From positions 1 to 64,000 of the forward strand of contig JAEYZG010000001.1 in assembly GCA_023428135.1 (NCBI GenBank): DNA of 64,000 nucleotides. The letters are read 5' to 3'. The position numbers and the translations under genes were made by a program. The stretch's first letter is position 1, and every line of letters begins with the position of its first letter. Shown here in pieces: positions 45,187 to 54,024 of this stretch. Under the pieces are notes generated by a model. The model had not been told where the DNA came from and did not search any database. It saw only the letters and a program-made list of their open reading frames with translations. The DNA is from Bacteroidota bacterium (GTDB lineage Bacteria; Bacteroidota; Bacteroidia; Cytophagales; Cytophagaceae).

Positions 45187-46251
45187 GTGAAAAATAAAAT
45201 AAAAGTTTTGATTGTTGATGATTCTGCAGTGGTGAGGAAAATGTTAACAGAAATTCTGAATTCTGATTCTACCATCGAGGTGATGGCCACGGCTTCTGAT
45301 CCTTATTTTGCGGCGACGAAAATACAGCATGAAGTCCCTGATGTGATTACGCTCGATGTTGAAATGCCCAAAATGGATGGGCTGACATTCTTGAGAAAAA
45401 TTATGTCTCAGCATCCGATTCCTGTAGTGATTATTTCCAGTCTTACAGATAAAGGTACAGAGACAGCGATAAAGGCATTAGAATATGGAGCTGTAGAAGT
45501 AATTACAAAACCCAAATTGGAATCTGACGAGTCGTGGGAAGATTCGAAAATGAGGATCATCGATATTATTAAAGCGGCTTCACTATCAAAACCAGGACGT
45601 AAAACCCAGTCCGAGAAGGTGGCGCCAAAATTATCTGCGGATGCCATGATTAGTTCTTTCAGTCCTACCAGTATGATCAAGACAACGGAGAAGGTAGTTG
45701 CTGTCGGTGCTTCTACTGGTGGAACTGAAGCGATCCGTGTGCTGCTCGAAGCGATGCCCCTGGATGCTCCGGGTATTGTCATTGTTCAACATATGCCCGA
45801 ATTGTTTACCAAATCATTTGCCTTGAGACTCAACGAGCTTTGCAGGATCACAGTAAAAGAAGCGGAGAATGGGGATAGTGTTTTAAGGGGAAGAGCATTA
45901 ATTGCCCCAGGGAACAAACATATGCTGCTTAAAAGAAGTGGTGCAAGATATTATGTAGAAGTGAAAGATGGCCCATTGGTAAACAGACACAAACCTGCGG
46001 TAGATGTGCTGTTCAGATCTACTGCCCGTTACGCTGGCGCTAACAGTATCGGAGTATTACTTACAGGAATGGGTGATGACGGTGCAAAAGGGTTATTGGA
46101 AATGAAACAAGCAGGGGCAAAAACCATTGCTCAGGATGAGAAAAGCAGTGTGGTGTTTGGAATGCCTAAAGAAGCTATAAAATTAGATGCCGCGGATAAA
46201 GTACTTTCACTTGAGCTTATTGCTTCTCAAATATTAAAGCTAACGTTATAG
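45187..46251 (+). CDS. cheB: Receptor methylesterase/deamidase CheB
   Basis: 354 residues from a GTG start at 45187, which fits the paralogue's N-terminus. The receiver has 'VDDSAVVRKML' and phospho-acceptor in 'ITLDVEMPKMDG'. The esterase triad is Ser in 'VGASTGGTEAI', His in 'IVQHMPELF' and Asp in 'LTGMGDDGA'. It is the last gene of the second locus. Confidence 0.95.
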   Translation: MKNKIKVLIVDDSAVVRKMLTEILNSDSTIEVMATASDPYFAATKIQHEVPDVITLDVEMPKMDGLTFLRKIMSQHPIPVVIISSLTDKGTETAIKALEYGAVEVITKPKLESDESWEDSKMRIIDIIKAASLSKPGRKTQSEKVAPKLSADAMISSFSPTSMIKTTEKVVAVGASTGGTEAIRVLLEAMPLDAPGIVIVQHMPELFTKSFALRLNELCRITVKEAENGDSVLRGRALIAPGNKHMLLKRSGARYYVEVKDGPLVNRHKPAVDVLFRSTARYAGANSIGVLLTGMGDDGAKGLLEMKQAGAKTIAQDEKSSVVFGMPKEAIKLDAADKVLSLELIASQILKLTL

Positions 46252-46329
46252 AATGTCATGAAGAATTTTGTTATAAGAATATTAATGTTCAGTAAGGTAT
46301 TATAAGGTATCATTGTTGTCCGACTAAAA

Positions 46330-46659
46330 TTAAAGGGAGGAACTAATGAAAGCCCCTCCCTTATAGTTATGTTTCTTTTGTGAGCAAATCATAACATGAT
46401 CAAAGATAATCAATTTGCTATTCGAATCAATACGCACAGAAGACTTTTCGCCTGCAACCTTTAAGTAAGTATCTGTATCCTTCCAACCACCTCCTTTGAT
46501 TTTAGCGGTTACAGGAACTTCTGATCTCTCCAAATCCTTCAATGATCCATCAGAAGTAACATAATAAGGCCTTCCCCAAAACTCTAAGTTTGAAATTTTC
46601 CGAGCTTGTGAAAACAATGAAATTAATAATCCCCAAAGGAGTAAATAAATTTTAAACAT
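46330..46659 (-). CDS. Small exported hypothetical protein
   Basis: 109 residues from ATG 46659, chosen because it gives a signal peptide (MFKIYLLLWGLLISLFSQA). An upstream ATG at 46704 adds 15 hydrophobic residues. The mature part 'WGRPYYVTSDGSLKDLERSEVPV' and 'KVAGEKSSVRIDSNSKLIIF' looks like a small beta-rich domain I do not recognise. The last codons lie inside a terminator-like hairpin. Confidence 0.55.
   Translation of the reverse strand: MFKIYLLLWGLLISLFSQARKISNLEFWGRPYYVTSDGSLKDLERSEVPVTAKIKGGGWKDTDTYLKVAGEKSSVRIDSNSKLIIFDHVMICSQKKHNYKGGAFISSSL
46333..46362 (-). terminator. Intrinsic terminator overlapping the end of the small hypothetical gene
   Basis: Arms aagggagg (46333-46340) and cctccctt (46355-46362) form an 8-bp GC-rich stem with a 14-nt loop. 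On the minus strand it runs into taattttag. The coding sequence ends inside it, at 46330. Confidence 0.6.
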
Positions 46660-46764
46660 AACTAAATTAGAAAGAATTAAAATACAATATCCTAAGTTCA
46701 ACATCTTGAAACTAGGTGGGGATTAGACATATTATTTACTTTAAATTGATCAATAGAAAGATAA

Positions 46765-47226
46765 ATGAATCTACAAATTTTGCATGCGAATGAAGGTGAT
46801 TTGGAAGTAATACTCAGGCTTCAAAAGGAATGTTATCAAACTGAAGCAGAACTTCATAATGAATATAATATTCCACCACTGAACCAGACCATAATCGAAA
46901 TTAAAACAGAAATGGACAAAGGAACACTGTTTTTAAAAGCCATCTTAAATGGACAAATAGTTGGGTCTGTTCGTGCATGCAACAATAATGGAACCGTTTA
47001 CATAGGACGACTAATTGTAGATAAAGAATTCCAAAACCAGAAAATCGGACAGACATTAATGAAAGAAATAGAAACTCAACTCAGCAATTGTAATCGTTAT
47101 GAGCTATTTACCGGATTTAAGAGCGAAAAAAATCTAATGCTCTATCAGAAATTAGGATATAGAGAATTTAAAAGACAGCTAATCAATCAAAATTTAACTC
47201 TGGTATATTTAGAAAAAATAAGATAA
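46765..47226 (+). CDS. GNAT family N-acetyltransferase
   Basis: 153 residues with the GNAT order: 'LEVILRLQKECYQTEAEL' helix, 'FLKAILNGQIVGSVRAC' strands, 'VYIGRLIVDKEFQNQKIGQTLM' with the acetyl-CoA loop (Q-x-x-K-I-G-Q), and 'YQKLGYREFKR' at the end. It transfers acetyl from acetyl-CoA to an unknown amine. No neighbour suggests a substrate. Confidence 0.9.
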   Translation: MNLQILHANEGDLEVILRLQKECYQTEAELHNEYNIPPLNQTIIEIKTEMDKGTLFLKAILNGQIVGSVRACNNNGTVYIGRLIVDKEFQNQKIGQTLMKEIETQLSNCNRYELFTGFKSEKNLMLYQKLGYREFKRQLINQNLTLVYLEKIR

Positions 47227-47373
47227 CATAAATCTATACCAGTACAGAGATTAGCATTGCTGAAAGGAAAGAGAAAAAATTTTATGCATAAATTGAATTT
47301 ATCCTTTCTTTACTGTTTACCATTGGGATATACCACAAGACGAGATTAAATTATTTTTAAGTACTTTAGTATA

Positions 47374-48138
47374 ATGAAGTTCGACAAGTATCTTCCTTCT
47401 GACAAACTAAAACCCTACATCAAGCATTTTGTTGTATCTGAGAGCTATGTAGAAAATGAATATAAAGTTTTTCCCTCTTCAGGTCTTGTCATCGGATTTC
47501 AATACAAAGGACAACTTTCAACTATCCATAACAATACCGAAAGCAAACTGACATCTGCAGGAATAACGGGCATTTCCTACAGCTATAAAATCTTCAGAAA
47601 TTCAGCTAACATCGGTACCATCTTGGTTTATTTTACCGAAATAGGATTCACTCATTTTTCTTCTAATCCGGCCAATGAGTTATTTAATCTGAGCATTGCT
47701 CTTGAAGACATTTTTAATAAATATGAAGTAAGAGAGGTTGAAGAAAAACTTACCATTGCTACAACCGACCAGCAAAGAATAAATATTGTTGAATTATTTT
47801 TTCTAACTCAACTAAAAGACATCCAAACTGACAAACTGATCATAGAAGCTGTAAAGCTTATTTATCAGAGCAAAGGGACTATTCGCATTAAAGAACTAAA
47901 CGAGAAACTCAATATTAGTCAAAGTCCCTTCGAAAAAAGGTTTAGAAAAATTGTAGGCACTACAGCTAAAAAATTCGCTTCCATTATTCGCTTTAACTCT
48001 GTGGTTAACAACCTCGATAACAACAAATCATTAACCGAAATCTGCTACGAAAATAACTTCTTCGATCAGGCTCATTTTATTAAAGATTTTAAACAATTCA
48101 CAGGAGACACACCTGAAAACTTTAAGAGGTTCCTCTAA
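47374..48138 (+). CDS. AraC family transcription regulator
   Basis: 254 residues. The N-terminal half (1-125, 'LPSDKLKPYIKHFVV') is a DUF6597-like sensor cupin. The C-terminal half (about 155-254) is an AraC double helix-turn-helix with 'IRIKELNEKLNISQSPFEKRF' and 'LTEICYENNFFDQAHFIKDF', then 'TPENFKRFL'. It probably controls nearby genes, for example the DUF1398 gene 144 bp downstream, but no operator is evident. Confidence 0.9.
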   Translation: MKFDKYLPSDKLKPYIKHFVVSESYVENEYKVFPSSGLVIGFQYKGQLSTIHNNTESKLTSAGITGISYSYKIFRNSANIGTILVYFTEIGFTHFSSNPANELFNLSIALEDIFNKYEVREVEEKLTIATTDQQRINIVELFFLTQLKDIQTDKLIIEAVKLIYQSKGTIRIKELNEKLNISQSPFEKRFRKIVGTTAKKFASIIRFNSVVNNLDNNKSLTEICYENNFFDQAHFIKDFKQFTGDTPENFKRFL

Positions 48139-48234
48139 AAAACGATTTTTTACAATTACAACTGTCTTTTATAAAACACCTTTGCATCATATTCATTCTG
48201 AAAATATCTGTTAACTCTCAGATTGAAAGCATAA

Positions 48235-48242
48235 TAAATTTG
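48235..48242 (+). promoter_or_regulatory. Possible -7 promoter box of the DUF1398 gene
   Basis: TAAATTTG matches TAnnTTTG and lies 40 bp before ATG 48283. No clear -33 TTTG is seen at normal spacing. Confidence 0.28.
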
Positions 48243-48282
48243 AGTAATTCAAAAAATCATTTAACCATAAAATTTTAAAAGG

Positions 48283-48672
48283 ATGTTTACAATTGAACAA
48301 ATCAAAACGGCTCACAGTAAAGTAAAATCAGGTGCAGAATTTCCAGCATACATCCATGAAATTAAAAGTCTTGGCGTTACTTTCTATGAAACTTATGTAA
48401 CAGATGGTCACACCGATTATTATGGCTCCGACGACTATAAAACCTCATCATCTGCAAGGTATGAAGCAATATCCATTAATGATCAATGTGAAACTGAAGA
48501 GTTTAAAGCAGCCCTTAAAGCTCATCAGAATGGGCAATCAGACTTTCCGACTTTTATCAGCATGAGCGCAAAACTGGGTATTGAAAAGTGGGAAGTCTGT
48601 ATGAATAAAATGACCTGTACTTATTTTGATAAAAATGGAAAAGAAATATTGGTCGAGGAAATCCCTCATTAA
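48283..48672 (+). CDS. DUF1398 family protein
   Basis: 129 residues, the full family length. 'FTIEQIKTAHSKVKSGAEFPAYI', 'LGVTFYETYVTDGHTDYYG' and 'KAALKAHQNGQSDFPTF' are family hallmarks, with 'GIEKWEVCMNKMTCTYFD' near the end. Members are small cytoplasmic proteins of unknown function, sometimes called phage envelope protein on weak grounds. It is preceded by an AraC regulator and followed by a good terminator. Confidence 0.9.
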   Translation: MFTIEQIKTAHSKVKSGAEFPAYIHEIKSLGVTFYETYVTDGHTDYYGSDDYKTSSSARYEAISINDQCETEEFKAALKAHQNGQSDFPTFISMSAKLGIEKWEVCMNKMTCTYFDKNGKEILVEEIPH

Positions 48673-48699
48673 GAACACACTGCCTCTTAATTTTTTTAT

Positions 48700-48732
48700 G
48701 TGCGGAGTTTTTTTTTAACTGCCGCACTTTTT
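48700..48732 (+). terminator. Intrinsic terminator of the DUF1398 gene
   Basis: gtgcggagtt (48700-48709) pairs with aactgccgcac (48717-48727) with one bulged G, and is followed by a T run at 48728-48732. It lies 28 bp past the stop. Confidence 0.75.
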
Positions 48733-48791
48733 ACTTATTTTTATCTTAATTCATTTGCAGGTCCATAAACTGTAATGTATTTGTTATCAAG

Positions 48792-49538
48792 ATGAATAAA
48801 ATTATTATTGCTTTTGTCTTAGCTTTTATGATCTCGTCCAGCACCTTTGGACAAGTAGGTGAAATCATTAAAGAATTAGGGGAAGTCCGGAGCAAGGAAC
48901 GTTATTCAAACCTCGGTTCCAGTAATGGGGGTTCAGAATGGCTTTTACTGGAAGGTTTCAGGCTCCTTGGCATTGGAATTTATAGTCTTCAAACATATGT
49001 TTTGTCTACCAGAGATGAACACCCTGAAGTCGTATCATTAGAGGGTTTTCTTCAGGCAGGCTATTATGGAAAATATAATGCAATACTTCTCAACCCTCAG
49101 ATCAGAGCTAACTGGGGGGCGTTCTCTACAGAGTTCAGACAACAAAGTATAAACGATAATACAGGGTACCTGAATACCCTGGACTGGCAGATCATAAAAC
49201 TTAATATCCCTTTCTATCCTATTATGCTAAATAGTGGAATGGGTTTTTCTCATTTAGATTTAGTCAACCAGACTTTTTTTGAATACACTTTAGGAGTACA
49301 AGCAAGGTTTTTAAAGGAACGTTTATACACAGAAGCAGTCTATAGGTCAGCTGACAGAGACAGAACTTCTTTCCGAAAAGAATTCAAAATCACTTGTGAT
49401 TATGAATTAGGAAATAAACAGGTAAGAAACAGAGGAAGCTTCAGAGTGAGTCCATCTTTGGGTTTTGCTTATCAAAATTATTATGGTAAGTTTAATCAAT
49501 ATTACGTTCTGGCTGGTATAAATATAAGATACTACTAA
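48792..49538 (+). CDS. Hypothetical outer-membrane barrel-like protein
   Basis: 248 residues. The signal peptide ends near residue 20 (SSSTFG-Q). Alternating hydrophobic strands ('LEGFLQAGYYGKYNAILLNPQIRANWG', 'FEYTLGVQARFLKERLYTEAVYRS') and a final 'YYVLAGINIRYY', with aromatic last residue, suggest an outer-membrane beta barrel. No family is recognised. Confidence 0.6.
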   Translation: MNKIIIAFVLAFMISSSTFGQVGEIIKELGEVRSKERYSNLGSSNGGSEWLLLEGFRLLGIGIYSLQTYVLSTRDEHPEVVSLEGFLQAGYYGKYNAILLNPQIRANWGAFSTEFRQQSINDNTGYLNTLDWQIIKLNIPFYPIMLNSGMGFSHLDLVNQTFFEYTLGVQARFLKERLYTEAVYRSADRDRTSFRKEFKITCDYELGNKQVRNRGSFRVSPSLGFAYQNYYGKFNQYYVLAGINIRYY

Positions 49539-49896
49539 AAACCTTTAACTTTTGTGAAAGTTCTCTCGATTGACCTTTTATCAGAAAATAAAAGTCAATT
49601 GAATTTCTATTTTCATCATTGATCCCCCAACTATTATTCAACTTTCCAGCTCGACCAACACACCAGTTTCTCAGTTTCAGACTTTACCCAAACTCTGTTC
49701 TTAAAGATTTAAAATTACTTTTAAAATAAACAAATTATGGAAGATTAAGCTTTTAATTGCGAAACTCCTACCTTCTTCTTTGGATAATATTTCACGTATG
49801 AATACTTTAGCAAAATCTAAAGAATTATATGCAATTAATCTAGAACCCTTAAGAAATTCATTCTGGCATCACTGTTAACAATATATATATTCGAAC
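49539..49896. other. Intergenic region with a weak hairpin
   Basis: 358 bp with no supported gene. An imperfect hairpin at 49569-49600 (attgaccttttat with ataaaagtcaat, one bulge) follows the barrel-like gene and may act as its terminator. Confidence 0.45.
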
Positions 49897-50646
49897 ATGA
49901 CAGACGATAAACTTGCAGTATTAATTGATGCGGACAATGTACCGTATGCAAATGTAAAGGAAATGCTGGAAGAGATTTCCAGGTATGGTACTCCAACAAT
50001 TAAAAGAATTTATGCAGACTGGACCAAAACAACCGTTTCCGGCTGGAAAAATGTCCTTTTAGAAAATGCAATAACGCCTATTCAGCAATACAGCTATACA
50101 ACCGGAAAAAACTCAAGTGACAGCGCCTTAATCATTGATGCAATGGATATTTTATATTCAGCTAAAGTCAATGGTTTTTGCATTGTTTCAAGTGATAGTG
50201 ATTTTACCAGACTGGCAACAAGACTCAGAGAAGCCGGAATGACGGTTATTGGCTTCGGAGAAAAGAAAACACCACAACCCTTTATATCCGCTTGCGACAA
50301 GTTTATATATCTGGAAATTCTGAAAAGCTCGAAACAAGACTCTTATAACATTACCCAAAAAGCTTCAAAACCAAAGGTAAAAGGAGAACCTCTGAGTAAG
50401 GTTGATGCAGAAACCATACAAATGATTATTGAAAGTGCTAATGATTTAGCCGATGAAAGTGGTTGGACTTTTCTGGCCAACCTGGGTAACTTTATCATTA
50501 AAAAGAAACCAGATTTTGATCCGAGGAACTACGGCTTCCCCAAATTATTACCCTTAATAAAAAATATAAACAAATTTCATATAGACGAGAGAGAGACCGG
50601 GGTTAACAACATAAGACATATTTATCTTAAGTTAAAAGAATCATAA
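49897..50646 (+). CDS. NYN (PIN-like) domain protein with C-terminal LOTUS/OST-HTH domain
   Basis: 249 residues. The NYN domain (1-145) has 'LAVLIDADNVPY', 'KRIYADWT', 'NSSDSALIIDAMDILYS' and 'FCIVSSDSDFTRLATRLREAG', giving the acidic residues of a PIN-like nuclease site. The C-terminal part (about 175-248, 'ADESGWTFLANLGNFIIKKKPDFDPRNYG') fits an OST-HTH/LOTUS domain, which binds RNA or protein. It probably cleaves or binds RNA in the cytoplasm. Stand-alone gene. Confidence 0.88.
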   Translation: MTDDKLAVLIDADNVPYANVKEMLEEISRYGTPTIKRIYADWTKTTVSGWKNVLLENAITPIQQYSYTTGKNSSDSALIIDAMDILYSAKVNGFCIVSSDSDFTRLATRLREAGMTVIGFGEKKTPQPFISACDKFIYLEILKSSKQDSYNITQKASKPKVKGEPLSKVDAETIQMIIESANDLADESGWTFLANLGNFIIKKKPDFDPRNYGFPKLLPLIKNINKFHIDERETGVNNIRHIYLKLKES

Positions 50647-50931
50647 GTGATGAATAATACTTATGAAGTGAGTTAAATATTATAAGCTATATTATTTCGA
50701 AATAAATTATAATGGCCTAATCTTATCTTATTCATTTTTACGTAATTGAATTTTGTCCTCTTCCCTACAAATCTTTTTAAAAGTTTTCAAATCAAATCCT
50801 ACTCCCATTCTAAACAAAGTAATTGATATACAACTTATAATAAGCCAAATATATCCTTCTAAACAACATAAGAAATAAGGTAAGCCCTAAAGGCGTTATA
50901 GAATTGTCAATTTAGAGAGAATTAAACATCT

Positions 50932-50946
50932 TTACATTTAATGTAA
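50932..50946. promoter_or_regulatory. Small inverted repeat upstream of the CoA-transferase gene
   Basis: ttacat-tta-atgtaa is a 6-bp inverted repeat with a 3-bp spacer, about 30 bp before the ATG at 50977. It may be a regulator site. AT-rich sequence makes a chance match possible. Confidence 0.25.
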
Positions 50947-50976
50947 TCCTTGTTAAAGGAATTAAACTTCAGAACT

Positions 50977-52242
50977 ATGAATTATACAACAGCAGAAGAA
51001 GCAATAAAAATACTTAAAAGCAATGACCGGGTTTTTATTCACAGTGTTGCTGCTGCCCCAAAGATATTAATTGAAGCAATGGTTAAACGGGCTGGAGAAC
51101 TGAAGAATGTTGAAATAATTCATATGCATACTGAAGGACAAGCGGATTATGTTAAACCAGAATACAAGGACAGTTTTCATTTAAAATCACTTTTTGTCGG
51201 AGCCAATGTAAGGGAAGCAACGCAAAGTGGAAGAGCTGATTACATTCCTATTTTTCTTAGTGAAATCCCCATACTTTTCAGAAGAAAGCTCCTGCCTGTA
51301 AACGTTGCACTTGTACAGGTGTCTCCACCGGACCGCTTTGGATATTGCTCCCTTGGAGTTTCTATAGATACTACTAAAGCTGTCATAGAAACAGCTGAAA
51401 CAGTGATAGCTCAGATTAACCCAAGTATGCCTCGAACCTATGGAGATGGTCTAATACATATTAATAACTTTAATTTCATGATAGAACATAATTCCCCGAT
51501 TTATGAAGCTAAAGTCAGCCCCCCTACTGAAATAGACAAAAAAATAGGATATCATGTAGCATCTTTGATTGAGGATGGAGCTACTCTGCAAATGGGCATA
51601 GGAAACATTCCTAATGCAGTTCTGGCATCCCTTACCAATCACAAAAGACTTGGGGTACACTCAGAGATGTTTTCTGATGGATTAATCCCTTTGATAGAAA
51701 AAGGAATAGTTACAGGAGAAGATAAAATCATTGACCGGGGAAAAGTGGTGGCTACATTTGCCATGGGCTGCAAAAGTACTTACGATTTTATGGATAATAA
51801 CCCAGTTATCAAAATGAAGGAAGTAAGTTACACCAATGATGTTGCCAACATCAGGAAAAACAAAAAAGTATCCGCCATCAATAGTGCCATAGAAATTGAT
51901 CTGACAGGACAAGTCTGCGCAGATTCAATAGGCACCAAGCACTACTCAGGTGTAGGAGGGCAGATAGATTTCATAAGAGGAGCTTCCTATTCTGAAGGAG
52001 GAAAACCCATTATTGCTTTCCCATCAGTAACCTCCAGAGGAGAAAGTAAAATAGTCCCCTACCTTAAAACCGGAGCTGGTGTGGTATCAACAAGAGCTAA
52101 TGTACACTTTATCGTAACGGAATACGGTGTTGTAGATCTTTTTGGAAAATCAATGAAAGAAAGAGCAAAATTATTGACCAGTATTGCTCACCCTGATCAT
52201 AGAGAATTCCTTGAAAAGAAATTCTATGAGAGATTCAAGTAA
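50977..52242 (+). CDS. Acetyl-CoA hydrolase/transferase family protein (4-hydroxybutyrate or acetate CoA-transferase type)
   Basis: 421 residues from ATG 50977; in-frame codons upstream to 50950 are not conserved-looking. The N-terminal half has 'DRVFIHSVAAAPKILIEAM' and 'SPPDRFGYCSLGVS'. The catalytic Glu230 is in 'GVHSEMFSDGL', where the enzyme forms a glutamyl-CoA thioester. 'GGQIDFIRGASYSEGGKPIIAFPS' and 'VVSTRANVHFIVTEYG' complete the family. It moves CoA between acetyl-CoA and a short carboxylic acid; the exact acid cannot be told. Confidence 0.9.
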   Translation: MNYTTAEEAIKILKSNDRVFIHSVAAAPKILIEAMVKRAGELKNVEIIHMHTEGQADYVKPEYKDSFHLKSLFVGANVREATQSGRADYIPIFLSEIPILFRRKLLPVNVALVQVSPPDRFGYCSLGVSIDTTKAVIETAETVIAQINPSMPRTYGDGLIHINNFNFMIEHNSPIYEAKVSPPTEIDKKIGYHVASLIEDGATLQMGIGNIPNAVLASLTNHKRLGVHSEMFSDGLIPLIEKGIVTGEDKIIDRGKVVATFAMGCKSTYDFMDNNPVIKMKEVSYTNDVANIRKNKKVSAINSAIEIDLTGQVCADSIGTKHYSGVGGQIDFIRGASYSEGGKPIIAFPSVTSRGESKIVPYLKTGAGVVSTRANVHFIVTEYGVVDLFGKSMKERAKLLTSIAHPDHREFLEKKFYERFK

Positions 52243-52301
52243 TCAATGGTTGGTAGATCTTGACAGTTTCGCAACTTTAAAACAAAAGGTATTGATCAAT
52301 T

Positions 52302-52868
52302 ATGCAAAGATTTGAATACTTTAAGTTCTTTCATAACATCAGCCTTGCTGACCACGAATTATTAAGTCAAAACCTTAAAACCAAAAGATTTAGAAAAGGA
52401 GATTTATTAACCGTTCCAGGACAAATACAGAAGGAACTCTATTTTGTTAAGAGTGGTATTCAAATGTCCTATTTCGACACTCCTGATAAATCCCATGTAA
52501 TTGCTTTTACCTACTTTCCGAATCTGTGCGCAATACCTGAATCCTTTTCTTTTCAGATACCTTCCAGGTACTATCTGTCATGCCTTACAGATAGTGAGCT
52601 GGAGTATCTCACTTATGATAAGCTCCAAAAACTTTTTGACCAATCTCAAGGGATAGAACGCCTCTTCAGAAAAATGACTGAAGCTGTCTTAGCCGGAATG
52701 ATCAACCGGCATATTGAATTGCACAGCATGAGTATAGAAGATCGCTACAAAACCTTTTGCCAAAGGAGCCCTCACTTACTCCAATCAGTACCTCATAAAT
52801 ACATTGCATCCTACCTGGGCATTGACCCTACCAACTTCAGCAAACTGTATAACCGTGTAAAATTCTGA
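52302..52868 (+). CDS. Crp/Fnr family regulator
   Basis: 188 residues. The cyclic-nucleotide-binding-type beta roll is at about 10-115 ('RFRKGDLLTVPGQIQKELYFVKSGI'). Instead of a winged helix of full length, the C-terminus has a short helix-turn-helix 'HKYIASYLGIDPTNFSKLYNRV' and stops. This is common in Bacteroidota members of the family, which lack Fnr cysteines. It likely controls the hydrolase gene downstream: a 16-bp palindrome lies just behind its stop codon. Confidence 0.88.
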   Translation: MQRFEYFKFFHNISLADHELLSQNLKTKRFRKGDLLTVPGQIQKELYFVKSGIQMSYFDTPDKSHVIAFTYFPNLCAIPESFSFQIPSRYYLSCLTDSELEYLTYDKLQKLFDQSQGIERLFRKMTEAVLAGMINRHIELHSMSIEDRYKTFCQRSPHLLQSVPHKYIASYLGIDPTNFSKLYNRVKF

Positions 52869-52869
52869 T

Positions 52870-52885
52870 CTTGGTATATACCAAG
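52870..52885. promoter_or_regulatory. Perfect 16-bp palindrome, candidate operator
   Basis: cttggtatataccaag is fully self-complementary and lies in the 61-bp gap between the Crp/Fnr gene and the hydrolase gene, 45 bp before the hydrolase ATG at 52930. Its size and symmetry suit a dimeric regulator such as the product of the gene before it. It has no loop for an efficient hairpin, so a DNA-binding site is the better reading. Confidence 0.5.
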
Positions 52886-52929
52886 ACCTGTTATTCAGGC
52901 TGTTACTATCTTTGGTAAAATTAACGACA

Positions 52930-53787
52930 ATGCACTGGCTTGATACAACTGAATATCCATTTACTTCAAATTATTTTGAAATCAACGGGCACAAACTTCA
53001 TTACATTGATGAAGGACAAGGAGAAACGATTTTGTTCGTTCATGGAACTCCTTCCTGGAGTTTTGATTTTCGAAATGTCATCAAAAGACTCAAATCCAAT
53101 TTTCACTGTATAGCCATTGATCACATAGGTTTCGGACTTTCTGACAAACCCGAGCATTATGATTACTCCACACAAAACCACAGTAAAACACTTGAAAGTT
53201 TTGTGAATTATAAAGGCCTTCAAAATATCACTTTACTCGTGCATGACTTTGGTGGGCCAATCGGCTTAAACTTCGCAATCAGACATCCTGAAAAAGTAAA
53301 GAATATCGTTATATTCAACTCATGGTTATGGAGCAGCAAAGATGATCCGGAGTTTATTAAATTAAGTAAAATTCTTAAAAGCCCTCTACTACCCTTCTTA
53401 TATCGTTACTTCAATTTTTCACCTCGTTATATCTTGCCCAAATCATTTGGTGACCATAAGCTTCCAAAGCAATTGCTCAAGCAATACACTAAACCCTTTG
53501 CCAACAGAACACAACGTAATGGAGCACTGGCTTTCGCTCAATCATTGCTTCAGGATCAAAACTGGTTTCAGGAATTATGGAATAAAAAAGAAGCCATAGA
53601 AAAGAAACCCACCTTATTTATCTGGGGAATGAAGGATTCTATTATCAAGCCGAAATATCTTGATAAATTCTCGTCTGGATTTACCAACTCAAAGATATTC
53701 AAGCTTGAGACCAGCGGACATTTCCCACAGGAAGAACAACCAGATACAGTGGCACAATCAATATTTGAGTTTATGAGGGAAAGATAA
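52930..53787 (+). CDS. Alpha/beta hydrolase of the haloalkane dehalogenase/epoxide hydrolase type
   Basis: 285 residues from ATG 52930 (a TTG at 52912 would add six). The nucleophile is Asp106 in 'LLVHDFGGPIG', so this is not a serine esterase. 'FVHGTPSWSFDFR' is the oxyanion loop, the acid is Asp in 'WGMKDSIIKP', and the base is His in 'ETSGHFPQEE'. Residues that hold the halide in known dehalogenases (Asn after HG, Trp after the nucleophile Asp) are Thr and Phe here, so dehalogenation is doubtful. An epoxide- or ester-type substrate is possible. Confidence 0.8.
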   Translation: MHWLDTTEYPFTSNYFEINGHKLHYIDEGQGETILFVHGTPSWSFDFRNVIKRLKSNFHCIAIDHIGFGLSDKPEHYDYSTQNHSKTLESFVNYKGLQNITLLVHDFGGPIGLNFAIRHPEKVKNIVIFNSWLWSSKDDPEFIKLSKILKSPLLPFLYRYFNFSPRYILPKSFGDHKLPKQLLKQYTKPFANRTQRNGALAFAQSLLQDQNWFQELWNKKEAIEKKPTLFIWGMKDSIIKPKYLDKFSSGFTNSKIFKLETSGHFPQEEQPDTVAQSIFEFMRER

Positions 53788-53891
53788 ATCATTGCTTACA
53801 ACTATGATCCTTTTGCTTTAAAGGGTTCAAAAAAGTATATTAGATGCAATAAAATCATAACAACAAAATTTGATAATTATGGAAGTATACA

Positions 53892-54007
53892 ATGATTGCA
53901 ATGCTTGTTATTTTGGGAATTATGTTTCTATCAAGAACTTTAAATGAAAAAGCCAACAAAAACTAGATCTGGATAAAAAAGCGGAATTGGTTATTTTACA
54001 AAAATAA
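53892..54007 (+). pseudogene. Tiny membrane-peptide ORF broken at an A run (tentative)
   Basis: ATG 53892 encodes a hydrophobic helix 'MIAMLVILGIMFLSRTLNEK' and stops after KANKN. Adding one A in the run before the stop would continue it as 'LDLDKKAELVILQK' to TAA at 54005-54007, about 38 residues. The gain in coding sense after the shift is the only evidence. It lies 17 bp before another frameshifted gene. Confidence 0.3.
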
Positions 54008-54024
54008 AATTACTATAACATTTT

